64,000 nt of DNA from contig NZ_JIAN01000011.1 of NCBI RefSeq assembly GCF_000688475.1, forward strand, positions 89,782 to 153,781, given 5' to 3'. Both the position numbers and the translations under genes were made by a program. Below the pieces are notes generated by a model. The model had not been told where the DNA came from. It worked only from the letters and a program-made list of their open reading frames with translations, and searched no databases. Position 1 is the stretch's first letter. Every line of letters begins with the position of its first letter. This DNA comes from Cellulomonas sp. URHE0023. Its GTDB lineage: Bacteria > Actinomycetota > Actinomycetes > Actinomycetales > Cellulomonadaceae. Below, piece after piece: positions 23,169-29,793 of the stretch.

Positions 23169-24325
23169 GCGAGGACCTCGATCCGGTCCACCCACTTGGT
23201 CTGCAGGACGCCGGGCCGGTCCGGTGCGATCAGCCGAGCGGGGTACCCATGGTCGAGGTCGAGGTCCTCACCGCCGAGGCGCAGCGCGAGCAGGCTGTCG
23301 GGATGCTGCACGAACGACGCCGGCAGGACGGACTGCCGGTACGACCCACCCTGCTGCAGGCTCACGATGCGGACGTCCTGGTCGACCGAGCCGTCCGCGA
23401 GCGCCACGAGGTCCCGTACTCGCACGCCCTCCCACGTCGCCGTGGTGCTCCACCCCTCGACGCACGCGATCGGCAGCACGACGGTGACCTGCGGCAGCGC
23501 TTCCAGGTCCGCGCGAGTGAGCCGGACCGTCCGTGCGGGTCCCACGAGCGAGAGCCTCCAGGCGGGGTCGGTGGCCGTCGCCTCGACGCCGGCCGCACGA
23601 GCCGTCCGGTTCACCGGTAGCCCTTGCGGCCCGTTCCCCGCCTGCCGGGGCGACAGGATCGCGGCGGCGGACAGCGCCGGCACCGTCTGGCCGACGGTCA
23701 GCGCCGTGAGTCCGAGCACCGTGACGGCAACTCCTCCCAGGAACCCGCGGCGTGTGGTGCCCTCCTCGGGCGGCTCCGACGGCTCGTCGAGCGGTCGCCG
23801 GAACGCCTCGACGATCACGGGCAGCTTCACGGCGACGTGCACGGCGATCGAGCCGACGAGCACCCAGGCGACCGCGAAGTGGACCCGGACGAACGAGAAC
23901 GACCACGGGTACCACTGGAAGGTGTTCAGCAGGCCGGTGCTCACCTGGAAGATCGCGCTGGCGACGAGCACGGCCACGGAGCCTCGTTCGACGGCGTGCA
24001 GCGGGCTCCGCAGCCGGGGCCGCGCGAAGAGTGCCGGGTACGCGGCGTACAGCTTGGCCAGCAGCAGCGGGATCGCGGCCAGGCCGGCGGCGACGTGCAG
24101 CCCCTGGGTCACCCGATAGCCCCACGTGGGACCGGGCGGCAGCGGGAGCAGTGGCGTCGGGTTCTGGTGCAGGTGGGAGATCAGCCCGGTGAGGAACGCG
24201 ACGACGATCGCGCTCGCGAGCAGGACGCCGACCCGCGCGACGACCCGGGGGTCGTGGACCGTCGACGCGAAGTCGTCCTGGTCGGGAGGCCTCGCGAGAC
24301 GCCGGAGATCCGTCACGCGGCTCAT
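23165..24325 (-). CDS. Membrane-anchored molybdopterin-dependent oxidoreductase
   Basis: A 386-residue fusion. The first part (about 30-190) has four transmembrane helices with His residues in SHLHQNP, GLHVAAG, VRVHFAVAW and IAVHVAVK, a cytochrome-b-like arrangement. TTRRGFLGG (about 193-201) then starts another hydrophobic segment, a Tat-like motif placed internally. The C-terminal domain (about 245-386) is a sulfite-oxidase-type molybdopterin-binding domain; IACVEGWSTTATWEGV contains the Cys that would ligate Mo. The Mo domain probably acts outside the membrane. A direct-repeat box and -10 (ACCGTA, 24333-24338) lie upstream. The substrate is unknown. Confidence 0.87.
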   Translation of the reverse strand: MSRVTDLRRLARPPDQDDFASTVHDPRVVARVGVLLASAIVVAFLTGLISHLHQNPTPLLPLPPGPTWGYRVTQGLHVAAGLAAIPLLLAKLYAAYPALFARPRLRSPLHAVERGSVAVLVASAIFQVSTGLLNTFQWYPWSFSFVRVHFAVAWVLVGSIAVHVAVKLPVIVEAFRRPLDEPSEPPEEGTTRRGFLGGVAVTVLGLTALTVGQTVPALSAAAILSPRQAGNGPQGLPVNRTARAAGVEATATDPAWRLSLVGPARTVRLTRADLEALPQVTVVLPIACVEGWSTTATWEGVRVRDLVALADGSVDQDVRIVSLQQGGSYRQSVLPASFVQHPDSLLALRLGGEDLDLDHGYPARLIAPDRPGVLQTKWVDRIEVLA

Positions 24326-24370
24326 GCTCTCGACCGTAGGCCGGGCTGGCGCTCACGAACGGGGCCGGAC

Positions 24371-24389
24371 GATGACGGCTACCTGACGG
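24371..24389 (-). promoter_or_regulatory. Direct-repeat box, molybdopterin oxidoreductase promoter
   Basis: On the minus strand: CCGTCA (24389-24384) and CCGTCA (24378-24373), 11 bp apart, in CCGTCAGGnnnCCGTCATC. The -10 TACGGT (24338-24333) begins 34 nt after the second repeat, the same distance as at the GT2 promoter, and ends 7 nt before the ATG at 24325. Confidence 0.77.
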
Positions 24390-24395
24390 TGCCGC

Positions 24396-25685
24396 TCACC
24401 AGGCCGAGACGAGGACGACCTGGAGCACCACGGTGGTGGCGGCCTGGGCGACGAGCCAGCGGCGGTCCGACGCCAGGACCGCCGCGGCGGGCACCACCCA
24501 GCAGGCCAGCGGCAGCCAGATCCTCTCGACCTCGCCGCGTTCCACACCCGACAACGCACCCATGAGGGCGGCGCCCAGTGCGACGACGACGAGCAGCCGA
24601 GCCTCCTGCGGCAGCCTCGACAGTCCGGTCAGCCCGCCCACGGCTGCCGGACCGACGAGCACGCCGAGGAGCAGGAGGTCCGCGACGACGAAGTACACGT
24701 ACGGCCGGTCGGCGGCCCGCCCGAGAGACGAGGCGAGATGGGTCACCGCGATCCCGTCGGGCAACCAGAAGCCCGCGACGGCCCAGGCCCCTGCGCTGGC
24801 CAGCACGACGCACCCTGCCAGGAGGGTCGGCACCCAGCGCCTCGTGCTGACCCCGACGACGAGCGTGAGCGCACCCATCGGGAGCAGGCCGTAGGACAGG
24901 AACGGGCACAGCCCGAGCACGAGCCCGGCGGCCAGCGCCCACGGCCAGGCGCGGTCCCGCGTCGAGGCGAGCGCGAGCAGGGCGATCCCCCACGCGAGCA
25001 CGCCGGCGAAGAACGCGTCGCCGGTCGTCGCGAGCCAGAGCGCGGCCGGAGCCAGGACCACGGCAGGCAGTGCACGGCGCACGACGTCCTGCCCGGGGGC
25101 ACCGCCGAGCGCCCTGACCGTGATCGCCACGGCGACGACCGCGCTCGTCCCGACACCGATGACGAGGGCAGCCGCCCACCCGGCGCCACCCAGCCCGACG
25201 CGGTCCATCCCGGCGAGCAGCAGCGGGAACCCGGGTGGGTGACCGCGGACGTGGATCGGGTAGTCGAGCGCGCGTTCGGTGAACGTGCGCACGAAGACCC
25301 CCGGGGCCTCGCGGACCACCGGCACGACACCGAGGTAGTCGTGCTCGCCGCGCAGCGGGGCGGTCAGGGCGTCCCAGCCGTCGGTCGTCGCGAGCGCCAC
25401 CGCGAACGCGGCGGTCGTCACCCAGCCCGCCAGCAGCAGCACCCCCCAACGGGCGGACCGCGCGAACGCCGGACCTCGAACGACCACCAGCGTCGCGACG
25501 AGCACCGCGACGACCGTCCCGCCCGAGACGCGCAGGCGAACGTGCCCGACGAACGGCGGCGCGCCGCCGTACGTGATCACGGCACCGGCGCGCTCCAGGA
25601 CGAGGCCGACGGCCCAGACGAGGGCGAGGCACGCAGCCCAGATCGCGACGGCCACGACTGCGCGCCTGGACGCTCGGGGGGGCAC
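24396..25685 (-). CDS. GT-C-like polytopic membrane protein
   Basis: A 429-residue protein with about eleven transmembrane helices. The first large extracytoplasmic loop has an acidic/aromatic stretch (GEHDYLGVVPVV) and YPIHVRGHPPGFPLLLAGMD, like the DxD-type loop and HPPG motif of GT-C mannosyl- or arabinosyltransferases that use polyprenyl-phosphate sugars. Late in the protein SGVERGEVERIWLPL also resembles this class. I infer a lipid-linked-sugar glycosyltransferase but cannot name the substrate. The GTG start at 25685 opens with basic residues before the first helix. It ends 70 bp upstream of the oxidoreductase start, and the direct-repeat box lies in that gap. Confidence 0.75.
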   Translation of the reverse strand: MPPRASRRAVVAVAIWAACLALVWAVGLVLERAGAVITYGGAPPFVGHVRLRVSGGTVVAVLVATLVVVRGPAFARSARWGVLLLAGWVTTAAFAVALATTDGWDALTAPLRGEHDYLGVVPVVREAPGVFVRTFTERALDYPIHVRGHPPGFPLLLAGMDRVGLGGAGWAAALVIGVGTSAVVAVAITVRALGGAPGQDVVRRALPAVVLAPAALWLATTGDAFFAGVLAWGIALLALASTRDRAWPWALAAGLVLGLCPFLSYGLLPMGALTLVVGVSTRRWVPTLLAGCVVLASAGAWAVAGFWLPDGIAVTHLASSLGRAADRPYVYFVVADLLLLGVLVGPAAVGGLTGLSRLPQEARLLVVVALGAALMGALSGVERGEVERIWLPLACWVVPAAAVLASDRRWLVAQAATTVVLQVVLVSAW

Positions 25686-25794
25686 GAGGGCCAGCGTAGG
25701 TGTGAGGCACCGCCCCGATCAGGTGACGCGGATGAACGTTGCCGGACACCTCGCCCGGCTGGGCCCGACCCGCACACGCAGAGGCGCGTCCGGG

Positions 25795-26046
25795 TCAGGC
25801 ACCCTCCGTGACGGAGTAGATCTCGTCGGCCACGAGACCGTGGGCCTCGCGGTGGACGGTGGCGGCGGCCTCCGCATCGGGGGCCTCGACGAGGCAGAAG
25901 ATCTTGCCCGCCGCCTCGTCGACCCAGTACCGCACGTAGTTGACGCCGTGCGGCCCCTGCGTCGCCAGGTCGGCCTGGTGGGCGGACGCGACATCGCTTG
26001 CCGAGACTCCGCCCTCGATGGTGTGGGCGTCCATGAACAGCGCCAT
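25795..26046 (-). CDS. DUF4242 family protein (SCO4226-like)
   Basis: An 83-residue ferredoxin-like-fold protein. MALFMDAHTIEGGVSASDV, HQADLATQGPHGVNYVRYW and REAHGLVADEIY match the DUF4242 family; a Streptomyces member, SCO4226, has been described as nickel-binding. Conserved His residues (HT, HQAD, REAHG) are the candidate ligands. The ATG at 26046 has GGAAGG upstream; the open frame reaches 26130 without a better start. It stands alone, divergent from the DUF4383 gene. Metal specificity here is not shown. Confidence 0.82.
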   Translation of the reverse strand: MALFMDAHTIEGGVSASDVASAHQADLATQGPHGVNYVRYWVDEAAGKIFCLVEAPDAEAAATVHREAHGLVADEIYSVTEGA

Positions 26047-26352
26047 TGAAGTCACCTTCCGGTCATTTCTCCGCGAGCCCACGGTGGGCTCGCCATGAGT
26101 TGAGACGAGGCGGCGGCCCGGGAGGTTCACCTGTCGGTGCCGGCGCCGACGGGTTCACCCGTCACCGACCAGCACGGTCGAGCTGCGAGCCCCGCTGCGC
26201 GAGACCCCGCGGCCGGGCTCAGAGCACAGCGATCGGCGCTCTCCGGGTGCGCGCAACCCGCTGTGCGCGCACGCTTGTCCTACCGCGTCGAGCCGGGGCG
26301 CCCTCGTCCTCGGCTCCGTGGGGTGCCGAGGCTGTGTTCTCGGAGGTATCCC
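26047..26352. other. Divergent intergenic region without a visible gene
   Basis: About 306 bp between the divergent DUF4242 and DUF4383 genes. It contains ribosome binding sites for both (GGAAGG on the minus strand; CGGAGG before 26353) and must hold both promoters. I could not assign confident -35/-10 pairs, and no RNA gene is evident. Confidence 0.4.
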
Positions 26353-26793
26353 ATGACCGCACCGGCCCGACAGGCGACGGCCGTCCGCACCAGGTACCCG
26401 TTCCAGTGGCTTGCACTCATCATCGGCGTCGTCTACCTGCTCGTCGGGCTGGTCGGCTTCGCCATCACCGGCTTCGACGACTTCACCGAGCACGACCACT
26501 CACAGACGCTGATGGGGTTCGCGATCAACCCGCTGCACAACATCGTGCACATCGTCGTCGGGATCCTCGGGATCGCGCTGTGGTCGACCGTCGCCCGGGC
26601 CCGGGCGTACGGGTGGATCCTCGCCGTCGGGTACGGCGGAACGTTCGTGTACGGCCTGATCGTGGCCGACGACACGGACGGGAACTTCTTGAACATCAAC
26701 GGGGCAGACAACGGCCTCCACCTCGTCAGCGCGCTTGCCGGTCTCGCGATCGCCCTGTGGCCCGCGCGGGACGGGACGGCGGGCAGGCGGTAG
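26353..26793 (+). CDS. DUF4383 membrane protein
   Basis: A 146-residue protein with four transmembrane helices (about 14-36, 54-77, 81-105, 115-134). LALIIGVVYLLVGLVGFAIT and NPLHNIVHIVVGILGI are typical of DUF4383, which is common in radiation- and desiccation-tolerant actinobacteria. Two His residues in LHNIVHI and one in GLHLVSALAGL are conserved in the family. The ATG at 26353 follows CGGAGGTATCCC; the upstream in-frame extension has no such site. A strong terminator hairpin follows 6 bp after the stop. The function is unknown; a stress-related membrane role is a guess. Confidence 0.85.
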   Translation: MTAPARQATAVRTRYPFQWLALIIGVVYLLVGLVGFAITGFDDFTEHDHSQTLMGFAINPLHNIVHIVVGILGIALWSTVARARAYGWILAVGYGGTFVYGLIVADDTDGNFLNINGADNGLHLVSALAGLAIALWPARDGTAGRR

Positions 26794-26799
26794 GTCGCT

Positions 26800-26839
26800 C
26801 GGGTGGGCCGGCGGCGTCCCGTCGCCGCCGGCCCACCCG
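26800..26839 (+). terminator. Strong intrinsic-type hairpin after DUF4383
   Basis: A 17-bp perfect stem (26800-26816 with 26823-26839) closed by a six-base loop TCCCGT. No T-tract follows, as is usual in high-GC actinobacteria. It separates the DUF4383 and DUF2188 transcripts. Confidence 0.85.
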
Positions 26840-26898
26840 CAGCGATTGACCAGCGGTGCCGCCTCGCGGGGGCGCCGACGAGACGGAGGAGGAGTGCC

Positions 26899-27129
26899 AT
26901 GTCAGACCACCCCGTGCACACCGTCCCCGGGGAGGGCCGGTGGTTCAACGAGGTCGCCGCTCGGCAGATCGGCGAGCGGTACGCGACGCGGGACGAAGCC
27001 GTCGCGGAAGGCCGTGCGGAGGCGCTCGCCCGGCACGTCGAGCACCACATCCATGACGAGCACGGCCTGGTCGACCGTACCGAGAGCTACACGGTCGACC
27101 AGGCCGAGAGCTGCAGCGCCGTCCAGTAG
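26899..27129 (+). CDS. DUF2188-like small protein
   Basis: A 76-residue soluble protein. HTVPGEGRWFNEVAARQIGE followed by YATRDEAVAEGRAEALARHV is the short beta-strand then helix pattern of DUF2188 proteins. A His-rich patch (HVEHHIHDEHG) follows and could bind metal. The ATG at 26899 has GGAGGAGG upstream. It lies between the DUF4383 terminator and the convergent decarboxylase gene. Members of this family are small, abundant in Gram-positive bacteria and of unknown function. Confidence 0.78.
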   Translation: MSDHPVHTVPGEGRWFNEVAARQIGERYATRDEAVAEGRAEALARHVEHHIHDEHGLVDRTESYTVDQAESCSAVQ

Positions 27130-27134
27130 GGCTG

Positions 27135-27169
27135 CTCGGCCACCACGCGCCTACTCGGCCACCACGCGC
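27135..27169. repeat. Tandem 19-bp duplication over a stop codon
   Basis: CTCGGCCACCACGCGC occurs at 27135-27150 and again at 27154-27169, separated by CTA, which is the stop codon (TAG) of the minus-strand decarboxylase gene. The last codons of that gene are therefore repeated just past its stop. Confidence 0.95.
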
Positions 27170-28611
27170 AGGGAGCCCAGCTCCGGGTCCGCAGAGTCGG
27201 GGATGAGCATGCCGGCGTCCTTGCCGGTCCGGAGGTACTCGATCACCTCTGCGGTGATGCGCTCCCCCGGCGCCAGGACGGGTACGCCCGGCGGGTAGGG
27301 CGAGATCATCTCCGCGACGATCCTGCCGACCGACTCCTTCAGCGGCACCTGCTCCACACGGGCGAAGAAGGCGTCACGCGGTCGCATGACGCTCTCGAGC
27401 TCGAGGTCGCCGAGCCCGGGCAGCGCCACCTGCGGAGCACGGTCGATCTCGTCGGAACGCGCGACGAGCTGCTCGAACGCCTCGACGAGCACGGACTCGG
27501 ACCGGTCGTCGTCACCATGGGTGATGCGTGCGCTGATCCGGCAGGTGTCCGACGCGCTCAGGTCCACGCGGCAGGTGTCGCGCAGCCACTCGGTCGCGGC
27601 GTACCCGGTGATCCCGAGGCCGCGGACGTCGACCGTGAGCACCAACGGGTCAATGTCAAACGCCGCCCCCGGCCGCACCACCTCGCGACCCATGAGCGAC
27701 AGGCCCTCCAGGCCTTCGACAGCCGTTCGGATCCGGCCCGCGCGTGCCAGGGCCTCGCTGAGGAGCTCTTTGCCGCTCTCGACCATGTGGCGACGCCACC
27801 CGTCGAGCGTCAGGTAGACCAGGCTCGAGGAGCTGGTGGTCCCGAGCAGGTCCTCCCGCGCCTTCAGGACGGTCGGGTCGACGCGGTCACCCTGGAGGTG
27901 GAACACCGAGCTCTGCTCGATCGCGGCACCCATCTTGTGCACGCTGGTGACGACGACGTCGGCACCGGCGTCCATCCCCCACGTGGGCAGCTCGGGGTGG
28001 AACGGGAAGTGGGCGCCCCACGCCTCGTCCACGATGAGCGGAACCCCCGCCTCATGGCAGACGGCCGCCACTCCTGCGATGTCCGCGCAGGTCCCCCAGT
28101 CGGTCGGCGTGATCAGCAGCATCCCCTTCGCGTCCGGGTGGGCGGCCAGGGCCTTGCGGACGTCGTCGGGCTCGGGCGGGTGGACCAGGTGCAGCTCCTC
28201 GTCCGCGTGCGGATGGACCCAGACCGGCCGGATCCCGCCGATGATCAGCGCGGAGACCACCGACTTGTGCGCGTTGCGCGAGACGAGCAGCTCCTCACCC
28301 GGTCCGGCGACCGACATCATGGCGCTCTTCACGGACAAGGAGCTGCCGCAGGTCGAGAAGAACGCCTGCTCGGCGTGGACCGCGTCGGCCATGAGCTGCT
28401 GAGCCTGCTCGAGGATCCCCTGGGACTGCCGACGATCGTCCAAGCCGTTGAGCGTCAGCACGTCGGCCGCGAACAGCCCTTCGCCGAGCACCTCCAGCAG
28501 GCGTGGGTCGACTCCGCGGCCCTGGCGGTGCCCCGGGGGCCCGTATGCGACGTCTCCCCGGCGTCGGAAGTCGACAAGCGCCTCCACCACGGGTGTCCGG
28601 CTGTGGTCCAC
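27151..28611 (-). CDS. Orn/Lys/Arg decarboxylase-fold PLP enzyme
   Basis: A 486-residue fold-type I PLP enzyme of the Orn/Lys/Arg decarboxylase (group III) family. PPGHRQGRG near the N-terminus, FFSTCGSSLSVKSAMMSV, LLITPTDWGTC and VDEAWGAHFPFHP lead to the Schiff-base Lys in SVHKMGAAIEQSS (about residue 225). The C-terminal region with ISPYPPGVPVLAPGE is typical of the family. It probably decarboxylates a basic amino acid, or a peptide or conjugate bearing one, to an amine. GTG 28611 follows GGAGAGGAGAACGAC. It is the last gene of a minus-strand set with the GCS2 ligase (27-bp gap), AsnO-like and DUF1028 genes, which suggests a shared pathway. Confidence 0.9.
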   Translation of the reverse strand: MDHSRTPVVEALVDFRRRGDVAYGPPGHRQGRGVDPRLLEVLGEGLFAADVLTLNGLDDRRQSQGILEQAQQLMADAVHAEQAFFSTCGSSLSVKSAMMSVAGPGEELLVSRNAHKSVVSALIIGGIRPVWVHPHADEELHLVHPPEPDDVRKALAAHPDAKGMLLITPTDWGTCADIAGVAAVCHEAGVPLIVDEAWGAHFPFHPELPTWGMDAGADVVVTSVHKMGAAIEQSSVFHLQGDRVDPTVLKAREDLLGTTSSSSLVYLTLDGWRRHMVESGKELLSEALARAGRIRTAVEGLEGLSLMGREVVRPGAAFDIDPLVLTVDVRGLGITGYAATEWLRDTCRVDLSASDTCRISARITHGDDDRSESVLVEAFEQLVARSDEIDRAPQVALPGLGDLELESVMRPRDAFFARVEQVPLKESVGRIVAEMISPYPPGVPVLAPGERITAEVIEYLRTGKDAGMLIPDSADPELGSLRVVAE

Positions 28612-28638
28612 GTCGTTCTCCTCTCCTCAGCGGCCGGG

Positions 28639-29793
28639 TCACGCTCGCCGGTCGGCGAGAGTGGCATCGACCGCGCGTGCGACGACCGTCGACAGGTCAC
28701 CACCGCGTGACAGCTGGGCACGCTGCCGGTCGGCACCGGTGCCGCGGGCCAGCAGCGCCGACATCTCCTCACGAGCCCAGGCGAGCTCACCGGCCGCCTC
28801 CAACGCGCCCGACACGTGGTGCAGCAACGCGCTCAGGGCGTCCCGCGCCGGCACGAGCCGGTCCTCGACCGGGTGCACCAGGTCTCCTGACAGCCCGAAC
28901 CTGCTCGCACGCCAGGCCGCCAGCCGCACCACGACGGTGGGCTGCGTGGACGGCGGCACGCCGGTGCGCCACTGGTCCGCGGCGGTCTGCACCAGCGCAC
29001 GGCAGAGCGAGGCGACCAGCATGGTGTCCCGCACATCCAGGCAGACGTCCGCGACCCGGATCTCGACTGTCGGGTGCCGGTGCGACAGCCGGGCGTCGAA
29101 GTACACCATCCCGCCGTCCAGCAGCGTCTGGGTGGCCAGCATCCTGGCGACCACGTCCTGGTAGGCAGCGGCGGAGCCGAAGATGTCCGTCGGCCCCGTG
29201 CCGGGCCACCGGCTCCACGCCTGGGTGCGGTAGCTCGCGTACGAGGTGTCGCGTCCACCCCAGAACGGCGAGTTCGCGGCCAGCGCCGTGATCAGCGGGA
29301 GCCACGGTCTGATGCGGTCCAGCACGGCGACACCCTCGTCCGCGCTGTCGATCGCGACGTGCACGTGGCACCCGCACGTCAGCTGCTCCTGGCACGTCAG
29401 ACCCATCTGCGCCTCGATCGCGCGGAAACGGGCCCCGTCGCTGAGGACCGGTCGCACGGGCAGGGGCGACGTCGCGAGCGCCGCGACGCGAGCCCCGGCG
29501 GTGCGGGCGGCGACGTCAGCCACCCGACGCAGTGACACGAGCTGCTCGCCGAGGTCCCCGATCGTGCGGGTGGGTGTGGTCGCCGTCTCGACCTGCTGCT
29601 CCTGGAGCTCCGACTGCAGGGCGCCGACCGGCAGGGCCGTTCCTGCCGCCAGGACCGAGGACCCTGCGGCGACCGGCGCGCCCGTCGCGTGGTCCACCAG
29701 CAGCAGCTCCTCCTCCACGCCGACCGTGCGCAGACGCGGCGAGGCGACCGTGAGCACGTCGAGGTCGACGGCGAGCGACGTGTCCGTGGCCAT
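28639..29793 (-). CDS. GCS2-type carboxylate-amine ligase (YbdK-like)
   Basis: A 384-residue ATP-dependent ligase of the glutamate-cysteine ligase type 2 family, which joins a carboxylate to an amine through an acyl phosphate. Family motifs: TVGVEEELLLVDHATG (about 23-38), ELQEQQVETATTPT (about 61-74), CGCHVHVAIDS (about 140-150) and HRHPTVEIRVADVC (about 233-246), the acidic and His residues being Mg-ATP ligands. The ATG at 29793 overlaps the AsnO-like stop by one base. Gamma-glutamylcysteine synthesis is one possibility; coupling to an amidotransferase and a decarboxylase argues for another peptide or amide product. Confidence 0.85.
   Translation of the reverse strand: MATDTSLAVDLDVLTVASPRLRTVGVEEELLLVDHATGAPVAAGSSVLAAGTALPVGALQSELQEQQVETATTPTRTIGDLGEQLVSLRRVADVAARTAGARVAALATSPLPVRPVLSDGARFRAIEAQMGLTCQEQLTCGCHVHVAIDSADEGVAVLDRIRPWLPLITALAANSPFWGGRDTSYASYRTQAWSRWPGTGPTDIFGSAAAYQDVVARMLATQTLLDGGMVYFDARLSHRHPTVEIRVADVCLDVRDTMLVASLCRALVQTAADQWRTGVPPSTQPTVVVRLAAWRASRFGLSGDLVHPVEDRLVPARDALSALLHHVSGALEAAGELAWAREEMSALLARGTGADRQRAQLSRGGDLSTVVARAVDATLADRRA

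Noticed and set aside
25686..25760. A fourth copy of the CCGTCA direct-repeat box upstream of the GT-C-like gene
   Set aside because: Only partial half-sites (GTTCA and CGTCA) occur and their spacing is 9 rather than 11 bp.
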